Of a stretch of 12,510 nucleotides of DNA, positions 1-7,481 are shown one piece after another; the first letter of the stretch is position 1, and each line of letters begins with the position of its first letter. The DNA comes from Lachnospiraceae bacterium. GTDB lineage: Bacteria; Bacillota_A; Clostridia; Lachnospirales; Lachnospiraceae. The stretch lies in contig JAFZQP010000009.1 of assembly GCA_017620345.1 (NCBI GenBank), positions 1 to 12,510 on the forward strand. The letters are read 5' to 3'. Made by a program: the position numbers and the translations under genes. Under the pieces are notes generated by a model. The model saw nothing but the letters and a program-made list of their open reading frames with translations. It was not told where the DNA came from and searched no databases.

Positions 1-1
1 C

Positions 2-1936
2 TCGGTATACAGGAACTTTGAACCGGAAAAATCAAATGATGAAGTCTGCTTCGCAGTCCCGGTCGAGAAGAACGGTGTGCTTCAGGGATACATGATCGGT
101 GTTGAGAACGGTTCATATATGATCGAGATGGATTATGCGAGAGATCTGTCCATGGTCGCTGAAAGGTATGTAACGGATTCAAGAGGAGATATAGTCGTAT
201 ACATCAAGAACAACAAAGTATACGACGGTTCGGGTAAGAACATATTTGATCTTATCACCAAAGACTGCATAGATGATTTTGCAGCGCAGGAGGTAAGAGA
301 GCAGGTAATTAATGAGATCAATCAGGAGAGCATAGGCTACCGTGATCTTTCGGTTGACGGCCGTAAAGGATATGCATTGTACAAACAGCTGTCGGGAACG
401 AGCGAGTGGAATATCTTCTATATCGTCTATTCCGATGATGTCCGCGAGACGATCATGCCGATACTTATCGAATCATTCGGCATCATGGTCATAGTCATAC
501 TCCTCATGTTCGGCATGCTTTCTGTCGTTATCAGATACATACAGAAAGAGCAGAAAAAGGTGTTCGATCTGGCATATGTTGATGAGCTTACGAGAGCTCC
601 GAATGAAAACGCATTCAAGGAAAAAGCCACCCAGATACTTAAGGAAAATCCGGATCTTCCATATGTGCTCGTCTGCTTTGACATTATGAACTTCAGATAT
701 ATCAACGAGGGATACGGACATCTGAAGGCGGATATGCTCCTACGTGATATTGCGGGGATACTGCGCGAGTCATATTCTTACAACGAGACGTTCGGAAGAC
801 TTTCCGCGGACAGATTTGTTGCTCTTTGCATAGATGATGAGAGAAATATCGACAGAAAAGAATTCATCTCGGAAAGACTTACAAAAACAACCGATGAGAT
901 CGGTATGAAATATCCGATCAAGTTCAAGACCGGAATGTACTATATCCGTGACAAAAACGAAGCCATTTCGGATATGATCGATAAGGCGAATCTTGCACGT
1001 AAATCGATCACCGCGGATAACAGGACCCACGAAGCAGAGTATCGTGAACAGCTCATGGAGGCAACAAGGAAGCAGGAGAATGTCGAATCGAGGATGCACG
1101 AGGCTCTTGATAAACATGAGTTCAGACCTTATCTGCAGCCTAAATGGAATATGGAGACCGATCGTATCGCCGGTGCGGAAGCCCTTGTCAGATGGGTCAA
1201 CGCAGACGGAACGGTCGTACCGCCGAATGAGTTCATACCCGTATTTGAGAAGAACGGATTCATTGAGCAGATCGATTTTTACATGCTCGATGAGATATGT
1301 AAGTACATAAGGAATATGATCGATGAAGGCCGTGAAGTATATCCGGTATCGATCAATCAGTCGAGGTACCTTCTGTACGATCCCAACTATATCATCAAGG
1401 TACAGGAGATCATGCTCAGGCACAGAGTGCCCAAGGGCCTTATAGAACTTGAGATCACCGAGACCGTATTCTTTAACGAAAAGGATCGTATGCTCGAGGT
1501 CATGAGAAACCTCAAGGAATTCAACATGAACCTTTCGATAGATGATTTCGGATCGGGTTATTCGTCACTCAACCTTTTAAGGGATATTCCGTTTGATGTT
1601 CTCAAGATAGACAGGGGATTCCTTGATGAATCATCGCAGAGTGCGAGCGGTAAGTTTATCCTGCGCAAGATCGTGGAAATGGCAGAGGGACTTAACCTCA
1701 AAGTCATTTGCGAAGGTGTCGAGACACATGAGCAGGTTGAGATGCTGCTCGACATAGGATGTATATATGCACAGGGATTCCTGTATTCAAGACCTATACC
1801 GCTTGAGGAATTCATGGAGAAGTATAATACAAAGCTTGATGAAGATTCGGAGATAAGTTATGTGGATGGTCAGTACGCCGGTCAGGTAACTTACGAACAG
1901 GTAGATGAACAGGATCAATTACCGGAAGGAACTTGA
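2..1936 (+). CDS. Membrane-anchored GGDEF/EAL protein, probable c-di-GMP phosphodiesterase (5' end outside window)
   Basis: The frame is open from base 2, so the gene begins upstream; the GTG at 77 is internal. 644 residues are visible. Residues 1-150 look like the end of an extracellular Cache-type sensor; about 151-180 form a hydrophobic membrane helix. A GGDEF-like domain follows (DELTRAP near 194), but the signature that should read GGDEF is RLSADRF (from 266), so cyclase activity is unlikely. The EAL domain is complete: EALVRW (393-398), SINQSR, ELEITE, DDFGSGYSS (from 514), LKID, CEGVET and AQGF all keep the residues known in this family to bind metal and c-di-GMP. I infer a signal-controlled c-di-GMP hydrolase with its active domains in the cytoplasm; the dead GGDEF may bind GTP as a regulator. 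The 3' end overlaps queH by 32 bases. Confidence 0.93.
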   Translation, partial: SVYRNFEPEKSNDEVCFAVPVEKNGVLQGYMIGVENGSYMIEMDYARDLSMVAERYVTDSRGDIVVYIKNNKVYDGSGKNIFDLITKDCIDDFAAQEVREQVINEINQESIGYRDLSVDGRKGYALYKQLSGTSEWNIFYIVYSDDVRETIMPILIESFGIMVIVILLMFGMLSVVIRYIQKEQKKVFDLAYVDELTRAPNENAFKEKATQILKENPDLPYVLVCFDIMNFRYINEGYGHLKADMLLRDIAGILRESYSYNETFGRLSADRFVALCIDDERNIDRKEFISERLTKTTDEIGMKYPIKFKTGMYYIRDKNEAISDMIDKANLARKSITADNRTHEAEYREQLMEATRKQENVESRMHEALDKHEFRPYLQPKWNMETDRIAGAEALVRWVNADGTVVPPNEFIPVFEKNGFIEQIDFYMLDEICKYIRNMIDEGREVYPVSINQSRYLLYDPNYIIKVQEIMLRHRVPKGLIELEITETVFFNEKDRMLEVMRNLKEFNMNLSIDDFGSGYSSLNLLRDIPFDVLKIDRGFLDESSQSASGKFILRKIVEMAEGLNLKVICEGVETHEQVEMLLDIGCIYAQGFLYSRPIPLEEFMEKYNTKLDEDSEISYVDGQYAGQVTYEQVDEQDQLPEGT

Positions 1937-2555
1937 TACACTGATAAGCGGTCTGTCCGCAAGACCCCGACTTTTATTACATAGCTGCTGCGCACCCTGC
2001 AGCAGCTATTGCTTGGTATATCTGCTGGATCATTTTGACATAACGTGCTTCTATTATAATCCGAACATCACGGATGCAGATGAATACGAAAAGAGGGCAT
2101 CGGAACTCGAAAGACTTGTCGGTGCGCTTAATGAAGAATACAGCAGCCGCCTTACTTCCGGCATACCGATACAGGTTATAAGAGGCGACTATGAACCTGA
2201 CCGTTTTCTTGATGCCGTAAGATCGGAGGATCTTGCGGGCTGTCCCGAAGGCGGAAAGAGGTGCGAAATGTGCTTTTCGATGCGCCTTAAGAAAGCGTAT
2301 GATGCTGCATTGGCGGGCGGATTTGATTACTTTACGACAACGCTTACGATAAGTCCGCTCAAGGATGCGGATCTTATCAACAGGATAGGATATGGTATAG
2401 CGGACGGTGGAAATGTTTTGTGGCTGCCGTCGGATTTTAAGAAGAAGGACGGGTATAAGCAGTCGATAGAACTGTCGAAAAAGTACGGGCTATACAGGCA
2501 GAACTATTGCGGTTGTGATTTTTCAAAAAAGACAAGAGAGGAAAATTATGAATAA
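1905..2555 (+). CDS. queH: Epoxyqueuosine reductase QueH
   Basis: 216 aa, a normal length for QueH (formerly DUF208), which reduces epoxyqueuosine to queuosine at position 34 of GUN-anticodon tRNAs. It is the non-homologous, cobalamin-independent replacement for QueG. Conserved cysteine groups are visible: SCCAPCSS (C28, C29, C32), GCPEGGKRCEMC (C113, C120, C123) and YCGCDFS (C202, C204). These are expected to hold the Fe-S cluster and metal. FTTTLTISPLKD and SDFKKKDGYKQS are also typical blocks. The ATG at 1905 gives the usual family N-terminus (MNRINYRKELD), although it lies inside the end of the EAL gene and its ribosome site (ACAGGTAG) is weak, which suggests translational coupling. The stop overlaps the argS start by 8 bases, so two tRNA-related genes sit together. 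Confidence 0.95.
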   Translation: MNRINYRKELDTLISGLSARPRLLLHSCCAPCSSYCLVYLLDHFDITCFYYNPNITDADEYEKRASELERLVGALNEEYSSRLTSGIPIQVIRGDYEPDRFLDAVRSEDLAGCPEGGKRCEMCFSMRLKKAYDAALAGGFDYFTTTLTISPLKDADLINRIGYGIADGGNVLWLPSDFKKKDGYKQSIELSKKYGLYRQNYCGCDFSKKTREENYE

Positions 2556-4299
2556 TATTCTGGAGCAGATCACGGAAACAGTTTCGAAAGGTTTTGAGGC
2601 GGCGGGATACGACGGTTCATACGGAAAAGTCGGGATCAGTAACCGTCCGGACCTGTGTGAATTCCAGTGTAACGGTGCCATGGCTCTTGCAAAGCAGTAT
2701 CATAAGGCTCCGATCGCGATAGCACAGGATATCGCGGCGAAGCTGTCGGATGATCCTGCGTTTTCCGAGATCAGCGCAGTCGCTCCGGGCTTTCTTAACA
2801 TAAAAGTATCGGATGATTTTCTGTCGGGATATCTGAATAAAATGGCGGAAGAAGAGAAGTTCGGTTTGATGACACAAGAGTCACGGAAGATCATCGTTGA
2901 TTACGGCGGACCGAATGTTGCAAAGCCGCTTCATGTCGGACATCTTCGCGCGGCGATAATCGGCGAGAGTGTAAAGAGGATCTGCAGATATCTCGGTAAT
3001 GAAGTTATCGGCGATGTGCATCTCGGAGACTGGGGTCTTCAGATGGGTCTTATCATAACCGAGCTTCGCACAAGAAAACCGGATCTTCCGTATTTTGACG
3101 AATCTTTTAACGGTGAATATCCCACCGAGCCGCCTTTTACACTTTCTGAGCTCGAAGAGATATACCCGTGCGCGAGCGCGAAGTCGAAGGAAGACGAGGC
3201 ATACAGGGAAGAAGCGCTTGATGCCACGAAGAGACTTCAGAACGGTGACAGGGGTTACCGCGCCATTTGGAAGCATATAATGGATGTGTCCATACCGGAT
3301 CTTAAGCGCAACTATGAGGATCTGTCGGTGGAGTTCGATTGGTGGAAGGGTGAGAGCAGCGTTGACGCACTTATCCCGGATATGGTCGAAGATATGAAGA
3401 AAAGGGGCTTTGCACATGAGAGCGAGGGTGCTCTCGTCGTCGATGTGGCAAAGGAGTCCGATACTAAAGAGATCCCGCCATGCATGATACTCAAGTCCGA
3501 CGGAGCCGCATTATATACCACGACGGATCTTGCGACCCTTCTTGACAGGAAGGCAGCATTCGATCCCGACCAGGTGATCTATGTAGTCGACAAGCGTCAG
3601 GAGATGCATTTCATACAGGTGTTCCGCTGCGCCGAAAAGACCGGGATCGTTAAAGAAGGCACGAAGCTTGATTTTCTCGGATTCGGTACGATGAACGGAA
3701 AAGACGGCAAGCCTTTCAAGACACGTGAAGGCGGAGTCATGAGGCTGGAGACGCTGATAGGTGACATCAGGGCGGCCATGCTTAAGAAGATAACCGAAAA
3801 TCATGAGACCGACGAAGAGGTCGCAAAGGAGACTGCCGAAACAGTCGCACTTGCGGCGATAAAATACGGAGACCTGTCAAACCAGGCAACGAAGGATTAC
3901 ATATTCGATACGGACAAGTTCATCTCTTTCGAGGGAAACACGGGCCCGTACATTCTCTATACGATCGTCAGGATCAAATCGATCCTTAATAAATACGGAA
4001 GTGATATTCCAAGCCATATCGGATTTGCACAAAACGAGCTCGAAAGGGCGCTGATGCTGGAACTTACCGCGTTCTCGCAGGTGATAACATCCGCATATGA
4101 GGAGATCGCACCTCACAGGATCTGTTCCTACATCTACGATGTGTGCAATGCCTTTAACCGTTTCTATCACGAGACAAGGATACTTGTCGAAGAGGATAAG
4201 GCCAGGAAGGACGGGTGGATCGCACTGCTCCTTCTGACGCTTCGGATACTCGAGACATGTATCGATCTGCTCGGATTTTCTGCTCCCGAGAAGATGTAA
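2548..4299 (+). CDS. argS: Arginine--tRNA ligase
   Basis: 583 aa, the usual length for bacterial ArgRS, a class I enzyme that charges tRNA-Arg in the cytoplasm. Order of parts: N-terminal additional domain (about 1-110, with NRPDLCEFQCNGAMALAK), catalytic Rossmann fold with the HIGH-type motif HVGHLR (129-134) preceded by DYGGPNVAKPLH, and GDVHLGDWGLQMG. The segment FGTMNGKDGKPFKTREGG occupies the place of the KMSKS loop; many ArgRS lack a canonical KMSKS. A C-terminal DALR helical domain starts around NTGPYILYTIVRIKSIL and binds the anticodon. I chose the ATG at 2548 because GAGAGG (2536-2541) lies 6 bases upstream; an in-frame GTG at 2515 would add 11 residues inside queH and lacks a site. 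No clear terminator follows. Confidence 0.97.
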   Translation: MNNILEQITETVSKGFEAAGYDGSYGKVGISNRPDLCEFQCNGAMALAKQYHKAPIAIAQDIAAKLSDDPAFSEISAVAPGFLNIKVSDDFLSGYLNKMAEEEKFGLMTQESRKIIVDYGGPNVAKPLHVGHLRAAIIGESVKRICRYLGNEVIGDVHLGDWGLQMGLIITELRTRKPDLPYFDESFNGEYPTEPPFTLSELEEIYPCASAKSKEDEAYREEALDATKRLQNGDRGYRAIWKHIMDVSIPDLKRNYEDLSVEFDWWKGESSVDALIPDMVEDMKKRGFAHESEGALVVDVAKESDTKEIPPCMILKSDGAALYTTTDLATLLDRKAAFDPDQVIYVVDKRQEMHFIQVFRCAEKTGIVKEGTKLDFLGFGTMNGKDGKPFKTREGGVMRLETLIGDIRAAMLKKITENHETDEEVAKETAETVALAAIKYGDLSNQATKDYIFDTDKFISFEGNTGPYILYTIVRIKSILNKYGSDIPSHIGFAQNELERALMLELTAFSQVITSAYEEIAPHRICSYIYDVCNAFNRFYHETRILVEEDKARKDGWIALLLLTLRILETCIDLLGFSAPEKM

Positions 4300-4339
4300 A
4301 CACGTCCTTTGCGATAAATTTCTAAATATTCTGAAAATA

Positions 4340-4366
4340 TTAGCACTCGTCGCTTGACAGTGCTAA
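4340..4366 (+). promoter_or_regulatory. CIRCE operator (HrcA binding site) of clpB
   Basis: TTAGCACTC, a 9-base spacer, then CAGTGCTAA. This is the CIRCE inverted repeat (TTAGCACTC-N9-GAGTGCTAA) with a single mismatch, the first base of the right arm (C for G, position 4358). CIRCE is known to bind the repressor HrcA, which is released on heat stress. It lies upstream of clpB and overlaps the promoter described next, so repression by blocking RNA polymerase is expected. The hrcA gene itself is not in the window. Confidence 0.92.
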
Positions 4367-4382
4367 CAAACTGTGCTATCTT
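4354..4382 (+). promoter_or_regulatory. Vegetative-sigma promoter of the clpB operon
   Basis: A perfect -35 TTGACA (4354-4359), 17 bases of spacing and a -10 TATCTT (4377-4382; 4 of 6 consensus bases). Transcription should start near 4389. The -35 lies across the spacer and right arm of the CIRCE operator. The AT-rich stretch just upstream (4321-4341, including AATATT-CTGAA-AATATT) could act as an UP element; this last point is inference. Confidence 0.8.
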
Positions 4383-4408
4383 TATTTCAGTAATGAAAAA
4401 GGAATAAC

Positions 4409-4438
4409 ATGCCTTGCGTGATTTGGCTATTGTATTAG
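4409..4438 (+). CDS. Possible 9-codon upstream ORF in the clpB leader
   Basis: ATG followed by codons for MPCVIWLLY and a TAG stop. AAGGA (4399-4403) lies 5 bases before the ATG, a well-placed ribosome site, and the predicted transcript starts about 20 bases upstream. It sits between the promoter and the large folded region of the leader, the layout of a leader peptide that could influence folding or downstream translation. A 9-codon ORF can arise by chance; only the good ribosome site supports it. An even shorter ORF (4393-4407, MKKE) overlaps its ribosome site. Confidence 0.3.
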   Translation: MPCVIWLLY

Positions 4439-4445
4439 TCTAGGA

Positions 4446-4573
4446 GGGACGTAACATATTCTCGCCAAAACATTTGGAGGACGTCTGCGCTTGACGAGGT
4501 TTTTCACGAGTCTAGCGTCAGCTACGTCCGGAAAATAGCGAGAGCGCGTTTTGGAGAGAATGTGTTACGGCCC
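4446..4573 (+). promoter_or_regulatory. Large structured 5' leader RNA of clpB (candidate cis-regulatory element)
   Basis: Bases 4446-4471 pair with 4548-4573 as a helix of 26 positions with only two mismatches (A4449/G4570 and G4464/A4555) and one G-U pair. Inside it, GGACGT (4479-4484) pairs with ACGTCC (4524-4529); within that, 4489-4496 pairs with 4516-4522 (7 pairs, one bulged base), closing a loop of about 19 bases. A small GCGAGAGCGC hairpin (4538-4547) sits beside it, so the helix closes on a branched junction. No U-run follows, so it is not an intrinsic terminator; it ends 9 bases before the clpB ribosome site. I do not recognise it as a described RNA family. Control of clpB translation or mRNA stability is inference; an independent small RNA is less likely without a terminator. 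Confidence 0.6.
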
Positions 4574-4582
4574 GACGTATAC

Positions 4583-4592
4583 AGGAGAGGAG
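4583..4592 (+). promoter_or_regulatory. Ribosome binding site that fixes the clpB start
   Basis: AGGAGAGGAG ends 8 bases before the ATG at 4601. It supports that ATG over an in-frame GTG at 4562 that lies inside the right arm of the leader helix. Confidence 0.85.
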
Positions 4593-4600
4593 TTAGTATT

Positions 4601-7177
4601 ATGAATATACAGAAATTTACGCAGAAATCGCTCGAAGCGATCAATTCACTCGAGAAAATAGCATACGATAACGGCAATCAGGAGATAGCGCAGATCCACC
4701 TCCTGTATGCTCTTATGACTCAGCCTGACGGCCTTCTTCCGAACCTTATCGAGAAGATGGAGATCAATAAGGAGCACTTTACCGATAACATCATCTCGCA
4801 TATCGGTAAAAGACCGAAGGTTTCCGGCGGCAGTGTTTTTGTCGGAAATAAGCTCAACAAGGTCCTTGTATCGGCTGAGGATGAAGCAAAGGCGATGAAC
4901 GACGATTACGTGTCGGTTGAACATCTTGTTCTTTGCATGATGAAATATCCCGACAGCGACGTCAAGGATCTGTTCAGGGAGTACGGGATAACAAGGGAGA
5001 GATTTCTTTCGGCGCTTGCTACCGTGCGGGGAAATCATAACGTCACGACCGACAATCCCGAGGCAACGTATGATACGCTTGAGAAGTACGGGATAGATCT
5101 TGTGGACCGCGCGAGGGAGCAGAAGCTTGATCCCGTTATAGGAAGGGATACCGAGATCAGGAACGTTATCAGGATACTGTCGCGTAAGACGAAGAACAAT
5201 CCTGTGCTCATAGGTGAGCCCGGCGTCGGCAAGACGGCTGTTGTTGAAGGACTGGCACAGCGTATCGTAAACGGGGATGTTCCGGAGAGCCTCAAGGACA
5301 AGACCGTTTTTGCGCTTGATATGGGTGCGCTCGTTGCGGGAGCAAAATACCGCGGGGAGTTCGAGGAAAGACTCAAAGCCGTGCTTGAAGATGTCAAGGC
5401 AAGCGACGGCAGGATAATCCTGTTCATAGATGAACTGCATACGATCGTCGGCGCGGGCAAGACCGACGGTGCGCTTGATGCGGGTAATATGTTAAAGCCG
5501 ATGCTCGCCCGCGGGGAGCTTCACTGCATAGGTGCTACAACACTTGATGAATACAGACAGTACATAGAAAAAGATGCAGCTCTTGAAAGACGTTTCCAGC
5601 CGGTAATGGTCGATGAGCCGACCGTGGAAGATACGATCTCGATACTTAGAGGCATCAAGGAAAGATATGAAAACTTCCATAAGGTCAAGATCGTGGACAC
5701 GGCACTTGTAGCCGCGGCAACGCTTTCTGACAGGTATATCACGGACAGGTTCCTGCCCGATAAGGCTATCGACCTTGTTGATGAGGCATGCTCGCTCGTT
5801 AAGACAGAGAAGGATTCGATGCCTACGGAACTTGATGAACTGCGCCGGAAGATGATGCAGCTTGAGATAGAAGAGGCGGCACTTAAGAAGGAGACGGATC
5901 AGCTCAGCCGCTCGCGTCTTGAAGTGCTTCAGAAGGAACTGTCCGAGGTCAAGGAAGAGTACGCTCTCAAAGTGACTAAATGGGAGAATGAAAAAGCATC
6001 CGTTGATAAACTTTCAAGTCTTCGTGAGGAGATAGAGAAGGTCGGAAAAGAGATAGAGCTTGCAAAGCGTGAGAATGATTATGAACTTGCAGGGCAGCTT
6101 CAGTATGGAAAACTTCCCGAACTTCAGGCTCAGCTCGAACGAGAGGAGAAGACGGTAGATGAAAAGAATCTGACGCTCGTTCATGAGAACGTGTCCGAGG
6201 AAGAGATCTCCATGATCGTCAGCCGCTGGACCGGCATACCGGTTGCAAAACTGACGGAAGGTGAGAGGACCAAGATACTTCATCTGGATGAAGAACTGCA
6301 TAAGAGAGTCATCGGACAGGATGAGGGCGTGACAAAAGTTACCGAAGCCATCATCCGTTCCAAGGCCGGTATCAAAGATCCGGCAAAGCCTATAGGATCG
6401 TTCTTGTTCCTGGGCCCTACCGGTGTCGGTAAGACCGAACTTGCAAAATCACTTGCAGCCAGTCTTTTTGATGATGAAAACAATATGGTCAGGATAGACA
6501 TGAGCGAGTATATGGAGAAGTTCTCCGTATCCCGACTTATAGGAGCACCTCCCGGATATGTGGGATATGAGGAAGGCGGACAGCTTACGGAAGCCGTAAG
6601 GCGCAAACCTTATTCGGTTGTATTGTTTGATGAGATCGAAAAAGCTCATCCGGATGTTTTCAACGTTCTGCTCCAGGTGCTCGATGACGGACGTATCACC
6701 GATTCGCAGGGACGGACGGTTGATTTTAAAAACACGATACTGATCATGACAAGTAACATAGGTGCGCAGTATCTTCTTGACGGTATAGATGAATCCGGAA
6801 AGATAAGCGAAGAGGCCTCTGAAGCGGTTATGAACGAGCTTAGGGCAAGCTTCCGTCCGGAATTCCTAAACCGTCTTGATGAGACTATAATGTTCAAACC
6901 GCTCACAAGAGACAATATCGGTGGTATAATGGAACTGATATTGAAGGATGTCAACGACAGACTTTCCGATAAGGAACTTACGATAGCGCTTACGGACAAA
7001 GCGACGGATCATATAATAGCGGCCGCATACGATCCCGTATACGGTGCCCGTCCTCTGAAGCGTTATATGCAGCGTACCGTTGAAACACTTGCTGCCAAGA
7101 AGATCCTGGAAGGAAATGTATCTGAAGGCGATACGATAACGATCGATGCTGACGGCGATAAGCTTGTCGTTCTGTGA
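4601..7177 (+). CDS. clpB: ATP-dependent disaggregase ClpB (Hsp104/ClpB family)
   Basis: 858 aa, matching the usual ClpB length. ClpB is a cytoplasmic hexamer that pulls polypeptides out of aggregates together with DnaK/DnaJ/GrpE. Parts in order: Clp N-domain with two repeats (about 1-145); first AAA+ module with Walker [10 protein letters not shown] (205-213) and Walker [10 protein letters not shown] (D277, E278); a charged coiled-coil middle domain (about 400-530) that separates ClpB from the shorter-linker ClpC/ClpE types; second AAA+ module with GPTGVGKTE (605-613), [15 protein letters not shown] and TSNIGA; and the small C-terminal domain with [12 protein letters not shown]. There is no IGF/IGL loop for ClpP docking that I can see. 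It is the first gene after the CIRCE promoter, so HrcA control is expected. The next gene begins 29 bases after the stop. Confidence 0.97.
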   Translation: MNIQKFTQKSLEAINSLEKIAYDNGNQEIAQIHLLYALMTQPDGLLPNLIEKMEINKEHFTDNIISHIGKRPKVSGGSVFVGNKLNKVLVSAEDEAKAMNDDYVSVEHLVLCMMKYPDSDVKDLFREYGITRERFLSALATVRGNHNVTTDNPEATYDTLEKYGIDLVDRAREQKLDPVIGRDTEIRNVIRILSRKTKNNPVLIGEPGVGKTAVVEGLAQRIVNGDVPESLKDKTVFALDMGALVAGAKYRGEFEERLKAVLEDVKASDGRIILFIDELHTIVGAGKTDGALDAGNMLKPMLARGELHCIGATTLDEYRQYIEKDAALERRFQPVMVDEPTVEDTISILRGIKERYENFHKVKIVDTALVAAATLSDRYITDRFLPDKAIDLVDEACSLVKTEKDSMPTELDELRRKMMQLEIEEAALKKETDQLSRSRLEVLQKELSEVKEEYALKVTKWENEKASVDKLSSLREEIEKVGKEIELAKRENDYELAGQLQYGKLPELQAQLEREEKTVDEKNLTLVHENVSEEEISMIVSRWTGIPVAKLTEGERTKILHLDEELHKRVIGQDEGVTKVTEAIIRSKAGIKDPAKPIGSFLFLGPTGVGKTELAKSLAASLFDDENNMVRIDMSEYMEKFSVSRLIGAPPGYVGYEEGGQLTEAVRRKPYSVVLFDEIEKAHPDVFNVLLQVLDDGRITDSQGRTVDFKNTILIMTSNIGAQYLLDGIDESGKISEEASEAVMNELRASFRPEFLNRLDETIMFKPLTRDNIGGIMELILKDVNDRLSDKELTIALTDKATDHIIAAAYDPVYGARPLKRYMQRTVETLAAKKILEGNVSEGDTITIDADGDKLVVL

Positions 7178-7206
7178 GGCCGGCAAAAGATGACGGAGGA
7201 CTGTAT

Positions 7207-7461
7207 ATGACAACGATCAGGGAAGATGAACTGGCAAAGGTTAACGGTGGGATGGGAGCTGATCCGACTGATCCGGGAGATGCTTCGATGTCCGCATCGA
7301 AGATCAAAACAGGAGACAGGGTGAGCGTTAAAGCTTCTCCTAATCTTGGCGTCGGAACCGTTACGTCTTTGCGGTATGATCAGACGTGGGTTGCAAACGT
7401 TGTTTTTGACAGCGGGACAGGTAACGGTCTGTTTGAAACGGATGAACTCGTCAAAGCATAA
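7207..7461 (+). CDS. Small protein with double-glycine secretion leader and SH3/tudor-like domain
   Basis: 84 aa. The N-terminus MTTIREDELAKVNGG matches the double-glycine leader consensus (acidic-Leu, then Val two residues before Gly-Gly) recognised by C39-peptidase ABC exporters. Cleavage after G15 would free a 69-residue product without cysteine. A Gly/Pro/Asp/Ser-rich spacer (16-31) precedes KIKTGDRVSVKASPNLGVGTV and a second half with VVFDSGTGNG and DELVKA. This GDRV-GxGTV-VxFDxG pattern resembles small tudor/SH3-like barrels such as the C-terminal domain of UvrD/PcrA helicases. I cannot assign a function: bacteriocin, signal or secreted binding protein are all open. The start follows GGAGGA (7195-7200) by 6 bases; a GTG at 7174 inside clpB has no such site. 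It lies 29 bases after clpB and 20 before the next gene, so probably the same heat-shock transcript. No exporter gene is in view. Confidence 0.85.
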   Translation: MTTIREDELAKVNGGMGADPTDPGDASMSASKIKTGDRVSVKASPNLGVGTVTSLRYDQTWVANVVFDSGTGNGLFETDELVKA

Positions 7462-7481
7462 TATAACATACAGGAGAGATC

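Noticed and set aside
2515..2547. Longer argS N-terminus from a GTG at 2515
   Set aside because: Adds 11 residues inside queH with no ribosome site; GAGAGG is correctly spaced only for the ATG at 2548.
4324..4341. AATATT-CTGAA-AATATT inverted repeat after argS as a terminator
   Set aside because: Six weak A-T pairs and no T-run; it adjoins the CIRCE operator and is better seen as AT-rich promoter DNA.
4562..4600. Longer clpB N-terminus from a GTG at 4562
   Set aside because: The GTG lies within the right arm of the leader helix; AGGAGAGGAG fits the ATG at 4601, which gives the normal ClpB N-terminus [10 protein letters not shown].
4560..4604. 14-codon ORF (ATG at 4560) whose TGA overlaps the clpB ATG
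   Set aside because: The ATGA overlap is tempting, but its GGAGAG site is only a few bases away, too close for good initiation, and the start is buried in the long helix. Likely chance.
4646..5440. Long open frame on the - strand opposite clpB (264 codons), with similar ones at 770-1423 and 2881-3417
   Set aside because: They lie wholly opposite genes with clear families, have no recognisable domain and follow from the codon bias of the sense strand.
7174..7206. Extension of the double-glycine protein from a GTG at 7174
   Set aside because: It would start inside clpB without a ribosome site and place 11 residues before a leader that fits the consensus length from 7207.
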